The position numbers were made by a program, and so were the translations under genes. From Cytophagaceae bacterium (GTDB taxonomy: Bacteria > Bacteroidota > Bacteroidia > Cytophagales > Spirosomataceae), in contig CANHCG010000103.1 in assembly GCA_947459055.1 (NCBI GenBank), forward strand, positions 1 through 6,537: a stretch of 6,537 bases of DNA, in the 5' to 3' direction. Of the stretch, positions 1 to 5,672 are shown in pieces. Position 1 is the first letter of the stretch; every line of letters starts with the position of its first letter. The notes beneath the pieces are model-generated. The model had not been told where the DNA came from. It saw nothing but the letters and a program-made list of their open reading frames with translations, and did no database searches.

Positions 1-137
1 TGGACGCCGGCGAAGGCAGGGGAGATGAGTTGGGGCGCTGCGTAAAACTGTGACAACTGCGGATCCTGTCCATGTACCTCAGCGAGGCCAACGAAAATGA
101 GTAACAAACATGAAAAAATTCCAACGATTTTTCTCAT
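1..137 (-). CDS. PorP/SprF family type IX secretion system membrane protein (N-terminal part, runs off left edge)
   Basis: Only the first 45 codons are present; the frame is open to the window edge. Reading starts at an ATG (complement of 135-137). Residues 1-23 form a signal peptide: Met-Arg-Lys, then a hydrophobic core (FSCLLLIFVGLA), with likely cleavage after VHG. The mature protein starts QDPQLSQFYAAPQLISPAFA, which fits the PorP/SprF family signature (a QDPxxSQFYxxPxxxNPAxAG-like start). Family knowledge: these are outer-membrane beta-barrel proteins of about 300-350 residues that work with T9SS. SprF of Flavobacterium johnsoniae is needed to put the adhesin SprB on the surface, and many paralogues sit beside type B cargo genes. 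Here the neighbour, transcribed divergently, is such a cargo gene, so a dedicated partner role is inferred. The usual Asn of the NPAFAG motif is Ser here. The barrel itself cannot be checked. Confidence 0.85.
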   Translation of the reverse strand, partial: MRKIVGIFSCLLLIFVGLAEVHGQDPQLSQFYAAPQLISPAFAGV

Positions 138-144
138 AAATTTG
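137..144 (+). promoter_or_regulatory. Candidate -7 element for the cargo gene (TAAATTTG)
   Basis: TAAATTTG is an exact match to the Bacteroidota -7 consensus TAnnTTTG. Transcription would start near 150, giving a leader of about 60 bases before the ATG at 210. No TTG or TTTG is seen 17-23 bases upstream, where the -33 element should be, so the call is weak. The element overlaps the first base of the divergent porP/sprF-like start codon. Confidence 0.35.
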
Positions 145-162
145 CGCTTAGCCCCGCAAATT
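139..162. repeat. Perfect 8-bp inverted repeat in the divergent promoter region
   Basis: AATTTGCG (139-146), an 8-base spacer CTTAGCCC, then CGCAAATT (155-162). It covers both candidate -7 elements and the likely start points. It could be an operator for a dimeric regulator, a leader hairpin just before the porP/sprF-like start codon, or merely two similar -7 boxes placed head to head. Confidence 0.5.
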
Positions 163-187
163 AAAGGATAAATTACCAAAAACCAAT
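157..187 (-). promoter_or_regulatory. Candidate promoter of the porP/sprF-like gene
   Basis: On the minus strand, TTAATTTG (157-164) matches TAnnTTTG at all fixed positions but one. It is preceded after 19 bases by ATTG (184-187) as a -33 element. The spacing fits Bacteroidota promoters. The leader before the ATG would be only about 14 bases. It faces the plus-strand candidate at 137-144, so the two polymerase footprints would overlap. Confidence 0.35.
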
Positions 188-197
188 AATTTGCGCT
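188..197. repeat. Second direct copy of AATTTGCGCT
   Basis: AATTTGCGCT at 188-197 repeats 139-148 exactly, offset by 49 bases. Its core AATTTGCG equals the left arm of the inverted repeat, so the 72-bp intergenic region carries three copies of that unit. The copy sits 13 bases before the cargo gene ATG. Confidence 0.45.
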
Positions 198-209
198 AAT
201 TTGTGCCTT

Positions 210-3017
210 ATGCGTGGATTTGTCCTATTGTTCGCCTGTCTGCTGTTGACCAACTTGTCCCTACAAGCGCAGAAAATCATTACGCGAAATAATTGCATCA
301 ACCAATGCGTGAATTGTACCAGTAATCCTACGGCCGACATGGCCACCGTCTTCGAATTATCCGAAGTGCCGCCCGCGGGAACAACCTATTTTTGGGATTT
401 TGGTGAACCGAATACCCCCGGAAATACCTCCAATAAATCCACCGGTAGCCATCAATATTGCAGTCCAGGAAAGAAAACTGTTACCCTGACACTTGTAAAT
501 GGCAGTACAACGAAAAAAATAATCCAGGAAGTAACGATCGGCCAATTGCCCTATGTCTATTTAGGAAAAGATCAAAATGACACGACCAAGACCATTTGTA
601 AAGGTCAAGGCTTGGTTTTAGAGGCCTTTGGTAAAGTGGGTAAACCGAGCTACCCGGTCGAGGTAACCTGGTATCCGAACGGACAAACGACGGATAATAT
701 TAAAGCCGATAGTTCAGGTTGTTATTCGGTTCAAGTCAAAGATCTTGCCTCGGGTTGTACCACGGAAGCGAAAATGCAATTGAAACTTTGTGGCGAGAGG
801 GATCCAGATGCGAATTTAGTGAAGGCCAACAAAGCCTGGTATTTCGGTAATGGCGCCGGAATTACCTTTACTAACCCGTCCAATCCCACCCCCACTACAG
901 GTAAAATCTCTGTGCCGAATGGCGTGGCCAAAATGGAAGATCCCTCCCAGTCGAATGGTTTGATTTTCTACACGGACGGCGTTCGGGTATATGACAAATT
1001 CAATAGACCTATTTCCTTTTCTGATACGACCAAACGGCTGAATAACGACATCGGAAATTCACAAGGAGTTACCATCATTCCAAAGACTTCGTGCAAAGGT
1101 TGCCAAGCCGAATATTACGTGTTTACGCTGAGCAAAAATGCGGCCGGGGAGAATTTGGTCTACTATAGTATCGTAGACATGAAATTAAACAAAGGCCAAG
1201 GAGGGATTTCCGTGCTCAATGAGTTGCTCAGCCCGGTCCCGACTACCTCTAGGATTTTAGCATCTCAAGGGGGTCAAGGCTATTATTGGCTCATCACCCA
1301 AGACGCAAATTCGAATGTTACCCGGACCTATAAAATTTCCAATGCTGGAATTTCTGCCCCGAGTGTTTCGAGTGGAGGAACGACCTTGACCACCACGAGT
1401 GGAACAAATGGGACTACGAAAATATCAACTGATTGGACCAAAATGGCCATTACGATTCCAGGGCCGCCGACAAACAAAATTGACCTATATGATTTTGACC
1501 CAAGTACCGGGAAACCCACCTTCACCACCAGTATCGATTTAGGCGCCAGTCCGCCTACGGTTTATGGGGTCGAATATTCAGCCGACAAAAAAGTGATATA
1601 TATTAGTATGCAAGGCGATGGGTCGACCGTGAAATCCCAAATCTTGCAATTTGATCTTTCCATTAATCGTCAATCTCACATCGATTCATCCAAAACCGTT
1701 GTTTACGAGACCATGGATAAAATCGGTGCGCTGCAAATTGACCCAATTACCCAGTCCATTATTTTTGTGGCGATTCAAGGTAGTAACTCCTTGGCCAAAA
1801 TCACGAATACGAATGGCTTGTTGAAGCCGAGTACCCCAACAGCCCTACAGGCGAAATTCGACCTAAATGCAGTGACTTTTCCCACCAATGTGACGAGCCA
1901 ATTAGGCCTTCCGCCTTCCATTCCCACCCCGCCGAATCCCGAAGGCCCACCGAGCATTGAACAAACTTGCGAAGGCGTGATTTTTAAACATACAGTTAAT
2001 AAAAAACTTTGTGATCCGATTGAAAATAGTCGGATCGATTGGAAAATCTATCAAAGTACCCTCAGCCTATTTCCGAATCGTGCCGGAATTATGGTGCCGA
2101 GGGACAGTACCAAAATCATCTATTCATTCACGGGTCCTGAAATGCGTTACGAGTTTAAAAAATCAGATACCTATGTGATTACAGCGGCCATTACGAATAC
2201 CTGTGTGAAAAATTATTTATTGGACGCCCAAGAATTTGTGATTGATGTCTTAAAACCCTTCGTTCTGGCGCCCGAATTTAACCGGATTTGTAAAACAAAT
2301 GCGACCATTCAATTGGATAGTATTCCGCCTTCGCGAAACTTGGTTTTTGAATGGAGCAATGGGCAAAAAACACGAACCGCAACCATTCCGAATCCAGGGG
2401 GTGATTTGAGTGTGATTGTGACGGATACGGCGAGTGGTTGCCAAGTTAAAGCCTCCACGAAGGTTAATTTTTTGACCAACAAAATGGTCATGCCACCAAA
2501 CGATTTCTCGATTTGCATGGATGAGCCGGTTCCTTTTACTATCATGCTAAATACAAGTCAAAAGGATTTAGTATTTGATTGGACAGGTCCTGGGGGTGCT
2601 ACCTCTACGACGAATCAGATACGCGTCAACCAGAACGGAAATTATGATGTTAAAATAACAGATAAAGAAGGTTGTATCATGCCGAATACTTTCCCGGTGG
2701 CGGATCGTTGTGATGCGACCGTCGTCGCGCCTACTATTTTCACCCCCAATGGCGATGGGAAAAATGATTATTTTATTCCCAAACCAAAATCGGACCCTAG
2801 AACGGAGATGATAAGTCTGCAGATTTATAACCGTTGGGGCGAAATGCTTTACACCCAAACCAAAGTCAGTTCTTCCGAGGAATTGAAATGGAATGGTTTA
2901 TTAAACGGTAAAATGGTACCCCAAGAATCCTATGTGTGGGTCGTCAATTTCAAGGCCGTGGATTATCCGAACAAAGGAATCCAAACTCAGCGAGGGGCCG
3001 TCATCGTCGCCTATTAG
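210..3017 (+). CDS. Secreted T9SS cargo: PKD/Ig-like repeats, beta-propeller-like block and gliding motility-associated (type B) C-terminal sorting domain
   Basis: This 935-residue protein is built for export by Sec and then T9SS. The in-frame ATG at 210 is chosen over the TTG at 201 because it gives a clean signal peptide (MRGFVLLFACLLL, cleavage after LQAQ, about residue 21). Approximate order: Cys cluster (C29, C33, C36); PKD-like domain 45-112 with YFWDFGEP; Ig-like domain 115-195 with VTWYPNGQ and GCYSVQVKD; a block at 205-560 opening with WYFGNGAGITF and carrying LIFYTDGVRVYD and YYVFTLS, typical of propeller-like regions in Bacteroidota surface proteins; a Pro-rich linker (568-582); PKD-like 585-680; Ig-like 685-757 and 762-835, each with a (T)D..(S)GC ending; sorting domain 840-935 with FTPNGDGKNDYF, IYNRWGEMLY and WNG. 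Such C-termini direct secretion and surface attachment, often with a PorP/SprF partner, here encoded divergently. No enzyme motif is seen; adhesion or a structural surface role is inferred. The ligand is unknown. Confidence 0.9.
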   Translation: MRGFVLLFACLLLTNLSLQAQKIITRNNCINQCVNCTSNPTADMATVFELSEVPPAGTTYFWDFGEPNTPGNTSNKSTGSHQYCSPGKKTVTLTLVNGSTTKKIIQEVTIGQLPYVYLGKDQNDTTKTICKGQGLVLEAFGKVGKPSYPVEVTWYPNGQTTDNIKADSSGCYSVQVKDLASGCTTEAKMQLKLCGERDPDANLVKANKAWYFGNGAGITFTNPSNPTPTTGKISVPNGVAKMEDPSQSNGLIFYTDGVRVYDKFNRPISFSDTTKRLNNDIGNSQGVTIIPKTSCKGCQAEYYVFTLSKNAAGENLVYYSIVDMKLNKGQGGISVLNELLSPVPTTSRILASQGGQGYYWLITQDANSNVTRTYKISNAGISAPSVSSGGTTLTTTSGTNGTTKISTDWTKMAITIPGPPTNKIDLYDFDPSTGKPTFTTSIDLGASPPTVYGVEYSADKKVIYISMQGDGSTVKSQILQFDLSINRQSHIDSSKTVVYETMDKIGALQIDPITQSIIFVAIQGSNSLAKITNTNGLLKPSTPTALQAKFDLNAVTFPTNVTSQLGLPPSIPTPPNPEGPPSIEQTCEGVIFKHTVNKKLCDPIENSRIDWKIYQSTLSLFPNRAGIMVPRDSTKIIYSFTGPEMRYEFKKSDTYVITAAITNTCVKNYLLDAQEFVIDVLKPFVLAPEFNRICKTNATIQLDSIPPSRNLVFEWSNGQKTRTATIPNPGGDLSVIVTDTASGCQVKASTKVNFLTNKMVMPPNDFSICMDEPVPFTIMLNTSQKDLVFDWTGPGGATSTTNQIRVNQNGNYDVKITDKEGCIMPNTFPVADRCDATVVAPTIFTPNGDGKNDYFIPKPKSDPRTEMISLQIYNRWGEMLYTQTKVSSSEELKWNGLLNGKMVPQESYVWVVNFKAVDYPNKGIQTQRGAVIVAY

Positions 3018-3046
3018 CCTCCTTTTACCGCTTAATAAATTGCCGA

Positions 3047-3079
3047 CCTTTAGATAAATATCTCAAGGATTTGTTTTTC
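3047..3079 (+). terminator. Candidate intrinsic terminator after the cargo gene
   Basis: CCTT (3047-3050) pairs with AAGG (3065-3068), and AGAT (3052-3055) pairs with ATCT (3060-3063) around an AAAT loop, with one T/C mismatch in the stem. ATTTGTTTTT follows directly. The stem is AU-rich and therefore weak, but its place 30 bases after the stop codon and the following T-rich tract fit a terminator. Confidence 0.4.
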
Positions 3080-3087
3080 GCATCCTA

Positions 3088-3095
3088 TTCTTTTG
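3088..3095 (+). promoter_or_regulatory. Weak -7-like element before the PEGA gene
   Basis: TTCTTTTG matches TAnnTTTG except at the second base. A TTTG lies at 3070-3073 but the gap of 14 bases is short for a -33 element. A start near 3101 would leave a leader of about 28 bases. A promoter somewhere in 3018-3128 is likely because a terminator candidate precedes it; this exact site is uncertain. Confidence 0.22.
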
Positions 3096-3128
3096 TAGAA
3101 CCTTATTTCTATTAAAGATTAACTACCT

Positions 3129-3410
3129 ATGCGAAAATTTTTACTTAGCATGCTGCTTTTGCTGCCTTTTTTGTATGCCTCAGCCATCATTCCTGGAGAA
3201 ACACTGAAGGTTAGCTCTGAACCTGCGGGTGCCGAAGTTCAATTAAATGGACGCTATGTTGGCAAAACACCTTTGGAAATCACGGTGGACTATACACGAA
3301 AGTCTAATTTCCTTTATTTCACCAAAATAGGTCATCAAGGTTTACGCCTCGACCTAGCTAAAAATCAAAAAGAAGTTTCTGTTACCCTGGTTCCTGAGAA
3401 AATCAAATGA
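3129..3410 (+). CDS. Small exported PEGA-domain protein
   Basis: The 93-residue product starts with a signal peptide: MRKF, a Leu-rich core, then YASA with likely type I cleavage after residue 19. There is no lipobox Cys. The mature part is almost entirely one PEGA domain (about 26-76): LKVSSEPAGAEVQLNGRYVG, then KTPLEITVDY, a basic turn, and FTKIGHQGLRLDL. The S.P.GA.V.LNG...G.TP spacing is the family hallmark. PEGA domains are small beta-sandwich modules found in surface and periplasmic proteins, usually as accessory parts of larger ones; their ligands are mostly unknown. A stand-alone single-domain form gives no specific function. The stop codon overlaps the next gene's start (ATGA, 3407-3410), so the two are probably translationally coupled. 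Location should be periplasmic or outer surface; no T9SS sorting domain is present. Confidence 0.85.
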   Translation: MRKFLLSMLLLLPFLYASAIIPGETLKVSSEPAGAEVQLNGRYVGKTPLEITVDYTRKSNFLYFTKIGHQGLRLDLAKNQKEVSVTLVPEKIK

Positions 3411-3655
3411 AAATCTCCTTATTTGATCGCTTTATCGCTTTTTGGAAAGGACATAAAATCGTCGAATTGTATTCGACGACAAACCAACGTAGCTATCCAA
3501 CGATCGCCGAAAAAGATGAACAAGGCCGCTTAGTCTGCCGCATTCCTCGCTTCGCGAAGGATTGGGAATACATTGATATTGTCTTATTGCCCGATGGAAA
3601 ACTCGAATTTTCCGATGAAAAATTAAATGACATTGGCCTCGACCAATGGAAATAA
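3407..3655 (+). CDS. Hypothetical 82-residue protein coupled to the PEGA gene
   Basis: I do not recognise this family. The product has no signal peptide and no membrane segment. It is mixed charged and hydrophobic, with an aromatic N-terminus (FDRFIAFWKGHKIVELYS), a central stretch with a single Cys (RLVCRIPRFAKDWEYIDIV), and a C-terminal LLPDGKLEFSDEKLNDIGLDQW that looks like a beta hairpin followed by a short helix. A small cytoplasmic alpha/beta fold is a guess. Its ATG lies in the ATGA overlap with the PEGA gene, which supports it being real and co-translated despite the different predicted compartment. Its TAA at 3653-3655 directly abuts the stop of the convergent purF-like gene. The gene also contains a hairpin that may end transcription from the other strand. 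Confidence 0.72.
   Translation: MKISLFDRFIAFWKGHKIVELYSTTNQRSYPTIAEKDEQGRLVCRIPRFAKDWEYIDIVLLPDGKLEFSDEKLNDIGLDQWK
3455..3479 (-). terminator. Candidate intrinsic terminator for the purF-like gene, inside the convergent gene
   Basis: On the minus strand, TCGTCGAA (3479-3472) and TTCGACGA (3466-3459) form an 8-bp perfect stem around the 5-base loop TACAA, followed at once by TTTTAT. It lies about 177 bases downstream of the purF-like stop codon, within codons of the 82-residue plus-strand gene. The two genes leave no room between them, so an intragenic terminator is plausible. The T tract is short. Confidence 0.4.
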
Positions 3656-5572
3656 TTAATAGGCCCGCACTTCAATTCCCTTCATAAAATTCACGAAGGC
3701 CTTATTCACTACTTGATTACCCCCCTGCGTCGGGAAATTCCCCGTGAAATACCAGTCGCCTAAGTGATTCGGACAAGCTACATTTAAATTAGCCACCGTT
3801 TGGTACACCACTGAAACTTCTGCCTTCAAATGCTTAGGTTTCACTATCTCCGCGATCTTCGCTGAAATCTCCTCATCTGTAAAAGGCGCGTAAACTGCCT
3901 TGACAAAATTCTCCGAATGAGCGGTTCCATTTTCGAGGGCCAACAAACACTTCAAATGCACCTCCTCTAAAATATGTTCCAAATCCCGCTCCTTCAATAA
4001 AGCCAAGGCCGCACGGAATGCCACAAATTCCTTCATCTTTGACATATCAATTCCATAGCAATCCGGGTAGCGAATCTGTGGCGCTGAAGACACAATAACA
4101 ATCTTCTTTGGCGATAATTTATCCAATAAACTTAAAATACTCTTCTCCAGTGTCGTTCCCCGCACAATCGAATCATCGATCAATACCACCGAATCCACGC
4201 CTTTATTAATCACCTCATAGGTCGTATCATACACATGCGACACCATATCATCCCGCTGATTATCATTCGTGATAAAGGTTCGAACCTTAACGTCTTTGGA
4301 TATCAATTTCTCTACACGCGGGCGGAAGGTTAATAATTCTTCTAACTCCTCCTCAAACAAAATCCCCTCCATAATCGCCTTTTTCCGCTCTTTGGCCAAA
4401 TGATCCTCCAATCCATCGATCATTCCCAAAAAGGCCGTTTCAGCCGTATTTGGAATATACGAAAAGACCGTATTTTTCAGGTCATGATGGACTTCCTCGA
4501 GGATTTGTGGAATGAGTAATTGACCCAATTTCTTACGCTCATGGTAAATATCCGGATCGGAACCCCGCGAGAAATAAATCCGCTCAAACGAGCATGACTT
4601 TTGTTCTAACCGCTCGATAAATGGCTCCTCTTTCGCCGATCCATCCATTTCGATAATCAAGGCATGTCCCGGTGTGATCTCTTTAATCTCACTGTATTCG
4701 CAATTAAACGAGGTTTTGATCGCCTGCTTCTCTGATGCCACCACGACCACTTCCTCATCCATGTAATAAAAAGCTGGACGAATACCCGCCGGATCCCGCG
4801 CCACAAAACTCGCGCCATAACCCGTCATTCCCACCATCGCATATCCTCCATCAAAATCTTTGCAAGAACGCTCTAGTACCCGCTTCAAGTCAATTTGCTG
4901 CGCAAGTACATCCGATAATTCCGGATTTTCATATTGATCTCGGTATTTCAAAAACTGCCGCTGATTCTCCTCATCCAAAAAGTGTCCAATCTTCTCCATC
5001 ACCGTCACTGTATCCACCTTTTCTTTGGGATGCTGACCCAAGGAAACTAATTTGTCGAAAAGGTCATCCACATTCGTCATGTTGAAATTCCCCGCCATCA
5101 CTAAATTCCGACTGCGCCAGTTGTTCTGCCGCAACATCGGATGGCAATTCTCAATCTCATTCTGCCCATGTGTCCCATAGCGCAAATGCCCTAAAAGCAC
5201 TTCGCCGGTAAATGCCACATTATCCTGCCACCATTGCGCATCATTCGGAGCGTCGATGCCCGTTTCGCGTTTGGCGTCTTTGGCCAACTTATGTGCTTTC
5301 TTAAATTTCTTATCGATCTTGCCAAAAATATCCGCGACTGCTTGCGGTTCTACCGATCGGTAGCGGCTAATGTATCTGTGCCCTGGTTTTACGTTGATTT
5401 TGATATTCGCGACTCCTGCTCCGTCCTGCCCTCGATTTACTTGTTTTTCCATCATTAAGTACAACTTTTTGAGGCCGTACATCGGGTTGTCGTATTTATC
5501 CAAATAATATTGGAAGGGCTTTCGCAGGCGGATTAGGGCAATTCCGCACTCATGCTTAATGGAATCAGACAT
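3656..5572 (-). CDS. purF: Long-form amidophosphoribosyltransferase (PurF-like class II glutamine amidotransferase)
   Basis: PurF makes 5-phosphoribosylamine from PRPP and glutamine, the first step of purine synthesis in the cytosol. This 638-residue protein is longer than the usual 470-510. Glutaminase part: Cys9 after a short propeptide-like start (SDSIKHE), NRGQDGAGV 46-54, GHLRYGTHG 128-136, GNFNMTN 161-167, DGGYAMV 241-247 and RDPAGIRP 259-266. Transferase part: IYFSRGSDPDIYHERKKLG 332-350, RTFI 431-434, the PRPP loop VVLIDDSIVRGTT 462-474 and CYGIDM 505-510, ending YFTGNFPT 608-615. Extra residues lie at about 60-118, 195-228 and 383-418. Odd points: the oxyanion-hole Gly of the usual HNGNLTN is Phe163, and the C..CFTG pair of Fe-S-type PurF is replaced by DWYFTG, leaving C327, C505 and C600 as possible ligands. 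It may be a second PurF beside a classical one, so the exact substrate is less certain than the family. It has its own promoter and follows nuoN by 100 bp. Confidence 0.88.
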   Translation of the reverse strand: MSDSIKHECGIALIRLRKPFQYYLDKYDNPMYGLKKLYLMMEKQVNRGQDGAGVANIKINVKPGHRYISRYRSVEPQAVADIFGKIDKKFKKAHKLAKDAKRETGIDAPNDAQWWQDNVAFTGEVLLGHLRYGTHGQNEIENCHPMLRQNNWRSRNLVMAGNFNMTNVDDLFDKLVSLGQHPKEKVDTVTVMEKIGHFLDEENQRQFLKYRDQYENPELSDVLAQQIDLKRVLERSCKDFDGGYAMVGMTGYGASFVARDPAGIRPAFYYMDEEVVVVASEKQAIKTSFNCEYSEIKEITPGHALIIEMDGSAKEEPFIERLEQKSCSFERIYFSRGSDPDIYHERKKLGQLLIPQILEEVHHDLKNTVFSYIPNTAETAFLGMIDGLEDHLAKERKKAIMEGILFEEELEELLTFRPRVEKLISKDVKVRTFITNDNQRDDMVSHVYDTTYEVINKGVDSVVLIDDSIVRGTTLEKSILSLLDKLSPKKIVIVSSAPQIRYPDCYGIDMSKMKEFVAFRAALALLKERDLEHILEEVHLKCLLALENGTAHSENFVKAVYAPFTDEEISAKIAEIVKPKHLKAEVSVVYQTVANLNVACPNHLGDWYFTGNFPTQGGNQVVNKAFVNFMKGIEVRAY

Positions 5573-5610
5573 TCGGTTTTTTGAGAAGAAGTTTTGGTTT
5601 CAAAATCATT

Positions 5611-5640
5611 CAAAATTAGGGAATTTTAAGCTATCCCAAA
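5611..5640 (-). promoter_or_regulatory. Bacteroidota-type promoter of the purF-like gene
   Basis: On the minus strand, TTTG (5640-5637), an 18-base spacer, then TAATTTTG (5618-5611), an exact match to TAnnTTTG. Transcription should begin near 5605, giving a leader of roughly 30 bases. No Shine-Dalgarno sequence precedes the ATG at 5570-5572, as is common in this phylum. No PurR-like operator was recognised. Confidence 0.65.
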
Positions 5641-5672
5641 CCTAAATTTTACATTTTTTTAATACGCATTTT

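Noticed and set aside
285..320. Radical SAM CxxxCxxC motif
   Set aside because: The spacing matches, but it sits right after a signal peptide in an exported structural protein with no SAM-binding fold; disulfides are more likely.
2309..2858. Overlapping minus-strand frames of 64-96 codons in the cargo gene
   Set aside because: Antisense to Ig-like and sorting-domain codons with clear family motifs; no promoter or domain support.
3550..3559. Ten-base palindrome CTTCGCGAAG as an operator
   Set aside because: It lies inside codons of the 82-residue gene, is short, has no partner copies, and is compatible with chance.
3731..3743. GGGA-AAT-TCCC hairpin as plus-strand terminator after the 82-residue gene
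   Set aside because: Only a 4-bp stem, not followed by a T tract, and located in conserved purF-like codons.
4735..5085. Open plus-strand frame of 116 codons inside the purF-like gene
   Set aside because: Pro/His-rich low-complexity translation lying fully antisense to well-conserved PurF motifs; no start context or recognisable domain.
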